From Nitrospira sp. UBA5698 (GTDB lineage: Bacteria > Nitrospirota > Nitrospiria > Nitrospirales > Nitrospiraceae), in contig DIHK01000041.1 in assembly GCA_002420115.1 (NCBI GenBank), forward strand, positions 6,381-52,725: a DNA stretch of 46,345 nucleotides, read 5' to 3'. Made by a program: the position numbers and the translations under genes. This document shows positions 8,696-17,240 of this stretch, one piece after another (the stretch's first letter is position 1; each line of letters opens with the position of its first letter). The notes below the pieces were generated by a model. It worked only from the letters and a program-made list of their open reading frames with translations. It was not told the DNA's origin and ran no database searches.

Positions 8696-9466
8696 ATGAC
8701 ACCGGTACAGGCCATTATCGGCAAGGAACTGCGCATCTATTTCGTCTCGCCCATTGTCTATGTGGTCGGAGCGGTCTTTCTGCTGATTTTCGGACTGCTG
8801 TCCTACCTGTACGTCGGATTCGCGGGCGCTCAGGCCATCCAATTGATGCAAATGCAAGGCGGGCCGGCGCAGATCAACCTGAACGATCTGGTCTTTCGAA
8901 ACCTCTTCGCCAGCATGCGAATCGTCCTTGTGATTATCTTGCCCATCTTGACCATGCGGTTGTTCGCGGAAGAACGCAAGTTGCGAACCTTCGAGTTTTT
9001 GCTGACCTCGCCGCTGCGGGTCACAGATATCGTCGTCGGCAAGTTTGTCAGCGTGTTTGTGATCTATCTTGGGCTGGTCGGACTCACCACATTGGTCCCG
9101 ACAATCCTGATGCTCTTCAGCGACTTTGACTGGAATCCCATCTGGACCGGATATCTCGGCATGGTGCTGCTGGGAGCCCTGTTTCTGTCCGTGGGCCTGT
9201 TCGCTTCGGCAGTCACAGAAAACCAAATCGTCGCCGCTTTCGTCAGCTTCGGCATGTTGCTCACGATCTGGTTGATCGCCGGACTGGGCAGCCTCTTCGG
9301 CGATACCACTGCGGGTCACCTCATCTCGTACCTGTCCTACATGGAGCACTACGAACGCCTCGTTCGGGGACTGATCGATACGAGCGACCTGGTGTACTTC
9401 GGAAGCGGCCTCGTGCTCATGCTGTTCTTGACACATCGAGTCGTGGAATCGACACGCTGGAAATGA
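8696..9466 (+). CDS. ABC-2 type permease (GldF-like)
   Basis: The 256-aa integral membrane protein has about six hydrophobic segments, starting at residues 15-40 (YVVGAVFLLIFGLLSYLYV). The pattern and the motif RLFAEERKLRTFEFLLTSP match GldF-type ABC-2 permeases, which pair with GldA-type ATPases. It should form the membrane channel of the exporter encoded here. It starts 7 bases after the ATPase gene and overlaps the next gene by 4 bases, so the genes are clearly co-translated. The substrate cannot be read from the sequence. Confidence 0.9.
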   Translation: MTPVQAIIGKELRIYFVSPIVYVVGAVFLLIFGLLSYLYVGFAGAQAIQLMQMQGGPAQINLNDLVFRNLFASMRIVLVIILPILTMRLFAEERKLRTFEFLLTSPLRVTDIVVGKFVSVFVIYLGLVGLTTLVPTILMLFSDFDWNPIWTGYLGMVLLGALFLSVGLFASAVTENQIVAAFVSFGMLLTIWLIAGLGSLFGDTTAGHLISYLSYMEHYERLVRGLIDTSDLVYFGSGLVLMLFLTHRVVESTRWK

Positions 9467-10986
9467 AACTTCAATCGTTCCCCCTCGGCATTGTGGGAAT
9501 CCTGCTCGGCATCGGTGGCATGGTCGCCTACAGCCTTCGACCGGACTGGCTCTGGGCCGTGACCATTTCTGAAGGCTTGGCGCTGGCATGCCTGGTCTCG
9601 TTCTTTGTTCTCCATTTCGAGACCGTCAAAGCCTTCTCGGGCCGGCGATCAACAAAGATGGGGCTCAACAGCCTTCTAATGATCGTATTCTTTACAAGCA
9701 TTCTGGTGATCATCAACTTTCTGGCAGCACGGCATTCTGTCCGGTGGGATCTCTCGGAGAACCAGAACTATACCCTCGCACCCCAAACCTACCGAGTGCT
9801 TCGAACCCTCCCGCGAGAGGTCAAGATCACGGTGTTCACCAGAGAAAAGGACCCTGGCTATCAAGTCTTCAAAGAGCGCTTAGAGAGTTATCGGCAAGCC
9901 TCGACCAAGCTGAGCGTGGAATTCATCGATCCGGAAAAGCAGCCAAAGATGGCTCAGACGTACGGCATCTTTCGAACCGACACGGCCATCTTCGAGAGCA
10001 ACGGGCAAACGATCCGCGTGACGTCCCCCTCTGAAATCGAACTGACCGGCGCATTGATCCGGATCTCCAAGGACTCAAAAAAGCGGATCGTCTTCGTGGA
10101 AGGCCACAGTGAGCTGAACATCGAGGACAAAGACCGGAATGGTCTGTCCATTGCGAAAGAGGCCTTGATTCGTCAAGGCTATGACGTTGGAACGGTCTCG
10201 CTCCTGAAGGAATCGGCCGTACCGGACAATACGTCCGTGCTGGTCCTCGCCGGCCCACGTCGTCCCGTCATAAAAGAGGAACAGGATCGCATTCACTCGT
10301 ATGTTGAAAAGGGCGGCCATCTGTTGCTGTTGGCGGATCCCGACACCCAAACGGGACTCGAGACACTGCTGGCCCGATGGGGGATAGGCCTAGGCCCCGG
10401 CGTCCTGGTGGATCTCCAAGATCGGCTCGCGCAGGGTGACCTCACCGCCCTGCTCGTAAGAACGTTTACGGAACATGAGATCACGCAAGACCTGACCTCG
10501 GCCGTGCTGTTGCCGCTGTCACGACACCTCACCTTCGATGAGCAGACAGGCACAGACTGGGACTTCGTCCCTCTCGCCAGAACGTCGCCCAACAGCTGGG
10601 CTGAAACGAATATGCAAGGCCGCGTCGTGAGCCTCAGCGAAAAAGAAGACGTCAAGGGACCACTTCCCATGGCAGCCGCCCTGTCGCCCAAGAAGGCCCC
10701 GGAGGAGGGCAAACCTCACCCAGCCATTGTGGTGATCGGCAACTCCACCTTCGCCTCCAACGCCTTCTTCAATTTCCCGGGCAACAGCGACTTTTTCCTC
10801 CATACGACCGGGTGGTTGGCCGAGGAGCGGGACTTGATCTCCATCGCCCCGAGAGAGCCGGCGTTACACCCCTTTACGCCCAATCCCACGCAGGAGCGCG
10901 CACTGATTTACATCCAAGTCGTTTTGCTGCCGCTCATGACCTTCCTGACCGGTCTCATTGTGTGGAGAAAACGGCGACGTCTCTAG
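9463..10986 (+). CDS. GldG-family ABC auxiliary protein
   Basis: The 507-aa protein has two N-terminal membrane segments (about residues 8-25 and 30-50), a third near 70-90, a large extracytoplasmic domain, and a C-terminal membrane segment (VVLLPLMTFLTGLIVW) followed by a basic tail. The motif RWDLSENQNYTLAPQT is characteristic of the GldG/ABC_transp_aux family. GldG-like proteins accompany GldA/GldF in gliding bacteroidetes and also occur widely in non-gliders, where their role is unknown. The ATGA overlap with the permease gene supports a stable complex. Nothing appears truncated. Confidence 0.88.
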   Translation: MKLQSFPLGIVGILLGIGGMVAYSLRPDWLWAVTISEGLALACLVSFFVLHFETVKAFSGRRSTKMGLNSLLMIVFFTSILVIINFLAARHSVRWDLSENQNYTLAPQTYRVLRTLPREVKITVFTREKDPGYQVFKERLESYRQASTKLSVEFIDPEKQPKMAQTYGIFRTDTAIFESNGQTIRVTSPSEIELTGALIRISKDSKKRIVFVEGHSELNIEDKDRNGLSIAKEALIRQGYDVGTVSLLKESAVPDNTSVLVLAGPRRPVIKEEQDRIHSYVEKGGHLLLLADPDTQTGLETLLARWGIGLGPGVLVDLQDRLAQGDLTALLVRTFTEHEITQDLTSAVLLPLSRHLTFDEQTGTDWDFVPLARTSPNSWAETNMQGRVVSLSEKEDVKGPLPMAAALSPKKAPEEGKPHPAIVVIGNSTFASNAFFNFPGNSDFFLHTTGWLAEERDLISIAPREPALHPFTPNPTQERALIYIQVVLLPLMTFLTGLIVWRKRRRL

Positions 10987-10989
10987 CCT

Positions 10990-12372
10990 ATGTCACGGTA
11001 CTGGCCAACAATCTTCCTGCTGGTTGTGCTCGCTGGACTGGGGGGCTATCTCTACTTGATCGAGTTTCCCGCCAAGCAACAGGAAGAGAAACAGGAGACG
11101 GCACAGAAACAACTCTTACCGTTTCCGGAAACCGCCATCACGGGCCTCTCCATCACCACCGCTCAAGGCCCGGTTGAGCTCAAGCTGACTGAACCGGCGA
11201 AGTGGTCCATTGTCGCTCCGCTTCGGACCGAAGCCGATACGCGCGAGGTCCAAGCCCTCATTCGCGCGCTGGTCACCGGAACCGTCACCAGAACCCTGGA
11301 CGACCAAACCACGCAGCTGATCGCATTTGGCCTCGAACCGCCGGTCACGACCCTCACCGTGACAGCCGGCGCGCGACAGGAGACCATTGCCATCGGCAAC
11401 AGCGGGCCCCTGTCCAATACCCTCTATGTGCTCCGGGGGTCGGATCATCGCATCCTCTTAACCAGTCTGGCCCCGAAGGATTTTGTGAATAAGTCTTTAA
11501 TGACGTTTCGGCGGAAAGAGCTGCTGAAGTTCGTGCAGAATGATATCGAGCGGGTTCGCTTGACCTATCCGACGACCGAAATCGTGATCTACAACATGGC
11601 CAAGGATAAGCCCAAGCCTTCCTGGAAGATCCGGTATCCGATCGAGGCCGAAGCGGATCAAAACGAAGTTCGGTCCTTGATGTTCCGCCTCGAGGACCTG
11701 AAGGCACTCGGTATCATTGATCCAGGTCCTGAACGAGATACCATTGCCAAGAGCTTGACGACACCAAAAGTGAAGGTCACCCTGCATACCGCCGCCGGTG
11801 ACCAATCGGTTCGGCTCTATCAACCGGACCCGCAGAAGGGCGAAGCCATCGCAGAAACCGCACCGGACGCGCCGCTCTATCGCATCAACCCAGGACTGAT
11901 CAAGGACCTGACGAAGGACCTCTTCATCCTTCAAGACAAACGGCTCTTCGGCCTCGACTATACGGATGTGGCCATGCTGTCGGTCAAAACCAGGGAGCAG
12001 GAGTACGTGTTGATCAACCAGAGTGGTGAGTGGGTCCTGGAAGACCAGCCCACGGAGAAGGTCAGCCAAGAAGTGGCAGACCTCTTTGTCAGTCGGGTCG
12101 CCAATCTACCGGCGGAAGAACGGGTCATGAAACAATCCGGTCCGCTCGCTCCCTATGGGCTCCTGTCTCCGGCCGCGGAGTTTGTCGCAACAGCGAAGGA
12201 CGGCAAGACCACGGGACGACTCACATTGGGCAGCCAAGCGGGGAATCTCCTCTATGCAACCGGCCAGCGAATCTCTGGATTGTTCCAAGTACGTCCGGAT
12301 CTCCTGACTCAGATCCCGTCAAAAGCCGACCTTCTCGGCAAAGCGGCGAGCGTGGCACCCCCAAAACGTTAA
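10990..12372 (+). CDS. DUF4340 domain protein, ABC-associated
   Basis: The 460-aa protein has one N-terminal membrane anchor (IFLLVVLAGLGGYLYLIEF) and a long soluble region with repeated beta-rich segments of DUF4340 type (for example KWSIVAPLRTEADTREVQAL, later SGEWVLEDQP). DUF4340 proteins usually follow GldG-like genes, as this one does three bases downstream. They are thought to sit outside the cytoplasmic membrane as part of the same assembly. No enzymatic residues are evident. It ends the operon; the lipoprotein array begins 225 bases later behind its own promoter-like element. Confidence 0.85.
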   Translation: MSRYWPTIFLLVVLAGLGGYLYLIEFPAKQQEEKQETAQKQLLPFPETAITGLSITTAQGPVELKLTEPAKWSIVAPLRTEADTREVQALIRALVTGTVTRTLDDQTTQLIAFGLEPPVTTLTVTAGARQETIAIGNSGPLSNTLYVLRGSDHRILLTSLAPKDFVNKSLMTFRRKELLKFVQNDIERVRLTYPTTEIVIYNMAKDKPKPSWKIRYPIEAEADQNEVRSLMFRLEDLKALGIIDPGPERDTIAKSLTTPKVKVTLHTAAGDQSVRLYQPDPQKGEAIAETAPDAPLYRINPGLIKDLTKDLFILQDKRLFGLDYTDVAMLSVKTREQEYVLINQSGEWVLEDQPTEKVSQEVADLFVSRVANLPAEERVMKQSGPLAPYGLLSPAAEFVATAKDGKTTGRLTLGSQAGNLLYATGQRISGLFQVRPDLLTQIPSKADLLGKAASVAPPKR

Positions 12373-12404
12373 TGCGATTACTACATATTAGCTATCCTAT
12401 CTAA

Positions 12405-12451
12405 GTACTTGACTCAGGTACTTGACCTGACTAGTATAATTCCGTTATACG
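12405..12451 (+). promoter_or_regulatory. Promoter region of lipoprotein gene 1, with direct repeats
   Basis: TTGACC at 12422-12427 and TATACG at 12446-12451 are separated by 18 bases. An equally placed pair occurs before paralogs 4 and 5. A perfect TATAAT at 12435-12440 gives an alternative -10, with TTGACT at 12409-12414 but a long 20-base spacer. GTACTTGAC is repeated at 12405-12413 and 12418-12426, 13 bases apart, which could be a regulator site. The ATG lies at 12598, giving a leader of roughly 140 bases. Confidence 0.5.
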
Positions 12452-12597
12452 TTCAATCCGTACCCATCGAGACATCGGAGCGGTGCTCAACGAAGGTCGA
12501 GCCGTCTCGTCATCCGGAAACTCCGCAGCTCAGGTTCACCATACGTGACCAAGCATATCCTGAACAATCTGCCCAACAGAAAGTGAGCGCTTCCACC

Positions 12598-14868
12598 ATG
12601 AAGCATCCGCACATCCGTACCGGACGATCTTTCGCGAGACTGGCCCTGATCCTCTTGGGGTTGAGCACCTACGGCTGTGGGGACTCCGCAACCGTGAACC
12701 CAGAGGCCACACTGGCCAACTTGACCGTCAATATCGGATCCACTGCGGCAACGCTGAATCCTGTTTTCAGCCCCAACACAACGAGTTACACCGTTGATCT
12801 TTCCAACAACGTCTCGACGGTGACGGTCAGCGCACAACCGGCCGTGGCCGGTGACAACGTGACGATCGACGGCCAGACAACGGCGAGTAGGGTCATCGAC
12901 CTCGGTGCGCCAGTGCCGGCTGGATCAACGACGCTTGTAAACATCACCGTCTCAGATCCACCCAACACTCCAAGGGCCTACACCGTTCTGCTCCGTAGAG
13001 CTCCCTTAGATGGGAACAACTCGTTACAGAGCTTGGCCCTATCCCCAGGAACCCTGGCTCCTACATTCAGCGCCAACACGCAAGCCTACACCGTCGATGT
13101 CGCCAATACCGTGGGAAGCGTAACAGTCACACCAGTCCTCCAAGATACCGCGGCGACGATGACGGTGAACGGGCAAGCCACAAATTCCGGTCAGGCACGC
13201 ACCGTCACGCTCAATGGCCCCGGCCAATCCACGATTATTCCAATCGTCGTGACCGCGCAGAATGGCGCTCAGAAGACCTACAATATGACGGTGAGTCGTG
13301 GGATAGCGAGCAATAACAATTTGCGGACATTGACCGTGTCGCCGGGCACGTTGAACCCAAGCTTTGATGCAGACACGAAAATCTATAGGGTGAGCGTAGA
13401 GAGCAGCGTGACCAGCATATCAGTCACACCAAGGCGGCAGGATCCCAATGCCACGATCACAGTGAACGGACAACCCGCCACTTCCGGACAGAGCCATACC
13501 GTTACATTGAACGGAGCCGGGTCCCCTTCCTTAATTAGTATCCTGGTCACCGCCCAAAACGGCACCCAAAATCTCTACACCATCACCGTCGAGCGGGCTG
13601 CCCTGGGAGGAAACAACAATCTGCAAAGTTTAATCGTGTCACCTAGCACGTTGAGTCCAACTTTTAATGCAGCCACAACAAACTACACCGTAGACGTGGC
13701 AAGCAGCGTGACCAGCATAACCGTCACGCCGAGAGTGCAAGATTCCACGGCGACCATGACCGTGAATGGACAACCCACCACTTCCGGGCAGGGCCGTTCT
13801 GTTACGTTGAACGGAGCCGGGTCCAATACCTTGATCAATATCCTCGTGACCGCTCCGAACGGCAGTCAGAAAAATTACACCGTGACCGTCAGCCGGGCCG
13901 CACTAGGCGGCAACAACAATCTCTCGGCCATGAGCGTGTCACCGGGCACTCTGAGTCCCACATTCAGAGCTGATCGAGTCGCTTACACGGTGAACGTCGG
14001 CAGCGCTATCGACAGTCTCACCGCAACTGCGACCGTGCAGGATGCCGGGGCAACTTTGACCATCAATGGCCAAGGATCGACATCAGGCCAGCCCCGTGCC
14101 ATTCCATTGGGGCCGGCTGGCACGACTACCGAAATCAATGTTGTTGTGATCGCTGCCAACGGCAACCCTAAGACCTATCAAATCGACGTGATTCGCGAGG
14201 CGCTCGGAGGCAACAATAATCTGTCAGGATTGACCGTATCACAAGGTTCTTTAGACCCGGCCTTTAATGCGAGCACAACGGGATATACGGTCAATGTCGG
14301 CAGTGCCGTCACGACCGTGACCGTCACCGCGACGCTTCAGGATACTGCTGCGGGCATGACGATCAATGGACAGGGAACCAGCTCCGGCGATGCGCGCAGT
14401 ATCACTCTGGGTGCTGAAGGATCGACCACAAATGTGGCTATTGTTGTGACCGCTCCAAATGGAAGCCAAAAATCCTATGCCGTCACCATCAACCGAGCAG
14501 CGCCTGCGGCAAAACCAGCTACGCCGTCGAATGCACCAGACCTGATATCAGAAGATGACTCCTGTGTCCGGATTTCTGGCACGGATCTCTGCTTTCCTCC
14601 CACTAGCGACGTAGACAATATCACCAACGTCAAAAGGCCACGTTTCAGGATACCGCAGCCAGCAACGGGAGAAACTCCGATCCTCTATATAGGACCCAAC
14701 AAAGACAGCTCAGCATCGTTTGACTCTGGGGCTAATACCCTTAGGCCTTCAACAGATCTGAGTAACGGAGACCAGACAATTACCTACACGCTGACCAATG
14801 CTGGAGGTGAGTCTGATCCAAGTCCATCGTTGACTGTGACCTTCGACGCTAGTGCACCTGTGCGATAG
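12598..14868 (+). CDS. Cadherin-like beta-sandwich lipoprotein, paralog 1
   Basis: The 756-aa protein has a signal peptide ending LSTYGC, a lipoprotein-like cleavage site with an atypical Thr at -3. Six ~100-residue modules follow, each with the pattern LxVSPGTLxPxFxxxTxxYTVxV and ending near APNGSQKxYTVTVxR. This matches the bacterial cadherin-like beta-sandwich family (Pfam PF12733 type). Modules are joined by LGGNNNL linkers. The last ~110 residues form a different Ig-like-looking domain with the only two mature-region cysteines (SCVRISGTDLC). I start at 12598 because the signal peptide begins there; the frame upstream to 12409 is promoter DNA. The likely location is the cell surface or outer membrane. 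Adhesion is inferred, not shown. Confidence 0.85.
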   Translation: MKHPHIRTGRSFARLALILLGLSTYGCGDSATVNPEATLANLTVNIGSTAATLNPVFSPNTTSYTVDLSNNVSTVTVSAQPAVAGDNVTIDGQTTASRVIDLGAPVPAGSTTLVNITVSDPPNTPRAYTVLLRRAPLDGNNSLQSLALSPGTLAPTFSANTQAYTVDVANTVGSVTVTPVLQDTAATMTVNGQATNSGQARTVTLNGPGQSTIIPIVVTAQNGAQKTYNMTVSRGIASNNNLRTLTVSPGTLNPSFDADTKIYRVSVESSVTSISVTPRRQDPNATITVNGQPATSGQSHTVTLNGAGSPSLISILVTAQNGTQNLYTITVERAALGGNNNLQSLIVSPSTLSPTFNAATTNYTVDVASSVTSITVTPRVQDSTATMTVNGQPTTSGQGRSVTLNGAGSNTLINILVTAPNGSQKNYTVTVSRAALGGNNNLSAMSVSPGTLSPTFRADRVAYTVNVGSAIDSLTATATVQDAGATLTINGQGSTSGQPRAIPLGPAGTTTEINVVVIAANGNPKTYQIDVIREALGGNNNLSGLTVSQGSLDPAFNASTTGYTVNVGSAVTTVTVTATLQDTAAGMTINGQGTSSGDARSITLGAEGSTTNVAIVVTAPNGSQKSYAVTINRAAPAAKPATPSNAPDLISEDDSCVRISGTDLCFPPTSDVDNITNVKRPRFRIPQPATGETPILYIGPNKDSSASFDSGANTLRPSTDLSNGDQTITYTLTNAGGESDPSPSLTVTFDASAPVR

Positions 14869-15281
14869 TTCAGCCTGAGCCACCCTGTGGCACGGAATGA
14901 CGACGCCCACAGGGTAGTCCAGACATCGTACCGTCTGGTTCACTCTGAATCAGAACAGGAGCTATCCGCCCAATTTGATGGATAGATCATTTCCCTGGAG
15001 TGGCCAGAATCCCTACCTGCTGACTCGCCATTCCGCATTCTCTTTCCAAAGAGAAGGTCTAAGAATCAACTGACTCCTCCCTAATTCCCGCATAATGTGC
15101 AGCCAATCTGAATCGTAACCTCAAATGCCAGCACTGTCCCCGCCTTCGCCCAGACTTCCCTTACCTTTGTAGGCCTAGACCGTTTCTTCATCCTCCCCTA
15201 GCATCAGGACTCCGTTATCAGAAGTTATCCAGATCCAAACGAACCGAAGCCTCCTGATCATAGGAAATACACGGTACTACT
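14869..15281 (+). other. Spacer between paralogs 1 and 2, with hairpin
   Basis: No gene is seen in these 413 bases. A hairpin lies 13 bases after the stop codon: ACCCTGTGGC at 14882-14891 pairs with GCCCACAGGGT at 14905-14915 with one bulge. No T-run follows, so it may be a 3'-end stabiliser rather than an intrinsic terminator. A weak promoter-like pair, CTGACT (15070-15075) and CATAAT (15091-15096), lies where the related element would be expected, but its spacer is only 15 bases. Confidence 0.45.
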
Positions 15282-16955
15282 ATGAAACACCTTATGACCT
15301 TCACCAAAGTCTGTTGGGCCGTGATCCTTGTCGCTGCGATCGGCTTTGAGACCTATGGGTGCTCGGACAGCGCCTCGATTTCAGAAGCCACCGTAGAAGT
15401 TCCCCTCTCCAGCTTGACGGTGACTCCGGGATCACTCCAGCCCGTGTTCTCGAGCAATACAACCACCTACACAGTCGATGCCCCGACAGGCGCGGCGACT
15501 GTCACCGTCGTTGCCACCCCAAAAGACAGCTCAACACTCGTCACCATTGATGGCTCGATCACCACGCAACGCTCCATATCCCTCGGCCCTCCAGGATCGG
15601 TCAAAATTGTCCCGATTGTCTTAGAGTCACAGAATGGGCTCACGAGCACCTATACCGTCACAGTCACAAGACTCTTATCGAGCGATAACAATCTTTCGGC
15701 ACTAAGCGTCAGAGTAAATAACGCAACTCAACCCTTGGTTCCTGGCTTTGATGCGAACACCCTGAACTACACAGTAGACGTCCAGACAAACGTCACCTCC
15801 GTGACCGTCACTGCCACTAAATCAGACCCGAATGCCGCCATGCTGATCGGGTCTACTACTGTTCCGGCAGGGACAAATCCGGGACAAGTGCCCATTACAC
15901 TCGGCTCTCCCGGAACAATCACACCTGTGACAATCGACGTCACCGCTCCCAATGGCAGCAAGAAGACCTATACCTTATCCATAAAACGACTCGCAGGAGA
16001 TACCAACCTGACCGCCTTGGTCGTGACCGCAAACTCCGTGGTCCACCCCGTTGACCTCAACTCCCCACCGCCCTACACGGTCAATGTGGCCACGAACGTG
16101 ACCACCGTGGATGTCTCGGCAACGAAATCCGATCCAAATGCCGTGATGGCAATCGGGAGCGTCACCGTCCCAGCAGGAACAGCCTCCGGTTCCGCGACAA
16201 ATCTTCCCCTCGGCGCGCCAGACTCAGACACACCGATATCAATCCTGGTCACCGCACAGAATGGGATCGACAGCAAAACCTACACGGTCACGATTCATCG
16301 CGCGGGATCGGACGACAGCAACCTGTCGGCATTGATCGTGACCGAAAACTCCTTGGCTCATCCCATTGATCTCAACACTCCTCCACCCTACATACTCAAT
16401 GTGGCCACGAATGTGACTACCGTGGATGTCTCGGCAACGAAATCCGATCCAAATGCCGTGATGGCAATCGGGAGCGTCACCATCCCGGCAGGAACGGCTT
16501 CCGGTTCTGCGTCCAATCTGCCGCTGGGAGGGCCTGGTTCAGACACACCGATATCAATCCTGGTCACTGCACAGAATGGGATCGATAGTAAAACTTACAC
16601 GGTCACAATACATCGTGCGGCATCAGACGACAGCAATCTACTCGCATTGAGTGTGGCAGCGAATGCTGTACTTCTTACCTTAACTCCAGCTTTTGATCAG
16701 AACCACTTGGACTACACAGTGGAAGTACCTTTCGGCATCTTCGAAGTGACCATCACTGCGACCAAATCCGATCCCAATGCTATTCTCTCTGGCTCGGTCC
16801 CCGACCCCGGAACAGGAGTCGCGACTGGCCAAGCAACTGTGTCTTACATATTCCTCCCCCTTCCACAGATATCGGTTATCGTGACCGCACAAAACACAAC
16901 GACCAGCAAGACCTACACCGTTACCGTGAGCCAAGCGCCTCCTCTAGTCCCCTAA
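15282..16955 (+). CDS. Cadherin-like beta-sandwich lipoprotein, paralog 2
   Basis: The 557-aa protein has a signal peptide ending FETYGC and then SDSASIS, an N-terminal signature shared with paralogs 4 and 5. Five cadherin-like modules follow. Modules 3 and 4 (codons from 16005 and 16320) are nearly identical, each exactly 105 codons, and their DNA is also nearly identical, so one is a recent copy of the other. There are no cysteines beyond the lipid site. AGGAAA at about 15264-15269 is a distant ribosome binding site. It is a probable outer-membrane or surface protein; the function is inferred only from the fold. Confidence 0.85.
   Translation: MKHLMTFTKVCWAVILVAAIGFETYGCSDSASISEATVEVPLSSLTVTPGSLQPVFSSNTTTYTVDAPTGAATVTVVATPKDSSTLVTIDGSITTQRSISLGPPGSVKIVPIVLESQNGLTSTYTVTVTRLLSSDNNLSALSVRVNNATQPLVPGFDANTLNYTVDVQTNVTSVTVTATKSDPNAAMLIGSTTVPAGTNPGQVPITLGSPGTITPVTIDVTAPNGSKKTYTLSIKRLAGDTNLTALVVTANSVVHPVDLNSPPPYTVNVATNVTTVDVSATKSDPNAVMAIGSVTVPAGTASGSATNLPLGAPDSDTPISILVTAQNGIDSKTYTVTIHRAGSDDSNLSALIVTENSLAHPIDLNTPPPYILNVATNVTTVDVSATKSDPNAVMAIGSVTIPAGTASGSASNLPLGGPGSDTPISILVTAQNGIDSKTYTVTIHRAASDDSNLLALSVAANAVLLTLTPAFDQNHLDYTVEVPFGIFEVTITATKSDPNAILSGSVPDPGTGVATGQATVSYIFLPLPQISVIVTAQNTTTSKTYTVTVSQAPPLVP
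16005..16634 (+). repeat. Tandem duplication of a 315-bp module
   Basis: Two adjacent 315-base units (16005-16319 and 16320-16634) encode modules 3 and 4 of paralog 2. Long stretches match exactly, for example around 16112-16182 and 16427-16497, and many differences are silent. Other modules in the array share only protein-level similarity, so this duplication is the youngest visible one. Confidence 0.85.
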
Positions 16956-16973
16956 TAAATCAGGTTGCCCGCC

Positions 16974-17001
16974 GAGGCCTTTCTGTCACCAGATAGGCCT
17001 C
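16974..17001 (+). other. Hairpin after paralog 2
   Basis: GAGGCCT at 16974-16980 and AGGCCTC at 16995-17001 form a perfect 7-bp stem with a 14-base loop, 18 bases after the stop codon. No T-run follows, so it is a possible 3'-end structure but not a classic terminator. The rest of the 285-base spacer up to 17240 shows no gene. TTGCCC at 17072-17077 lies at the position of the shared promoter element but has no good -10. Confidence 0.4.
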
Positions 17002-17240
17002 TTGCGAAATACCATCCTTCCATAGATTTACTTCCCATAGCCGATCATCCACCACATCCTAATCTGAAGAGTTGCCCTAATCAGTTAAGATTGCCTCTTC
17101 TCTCACCCCCCGTTGATCCATACACAAGTAGGGATAGACCGATCAGGAAACCCTTCCGTAAGATCTGCACCTCTCGTTTTGGTTCATGCGGGTGGCTAGG
17201 CCCAACAGGATTTCCTGCAAGCCAACGTGGTGGGTCCATC

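Noticed and set aside
8486..9589. Long minus-strand open frame (367 codons) opposite the ABC permease
   Set aside because: It is the shadow of two well-supported genes; its Gln/His/Asp-rich translation has no recognisable motif and no ribosome binding site.
12409..12597. N-terminal extension of paralog 1
   Set aside because: This region contains the promoter-like element and precedes the signal peptide; the real start is 12598.
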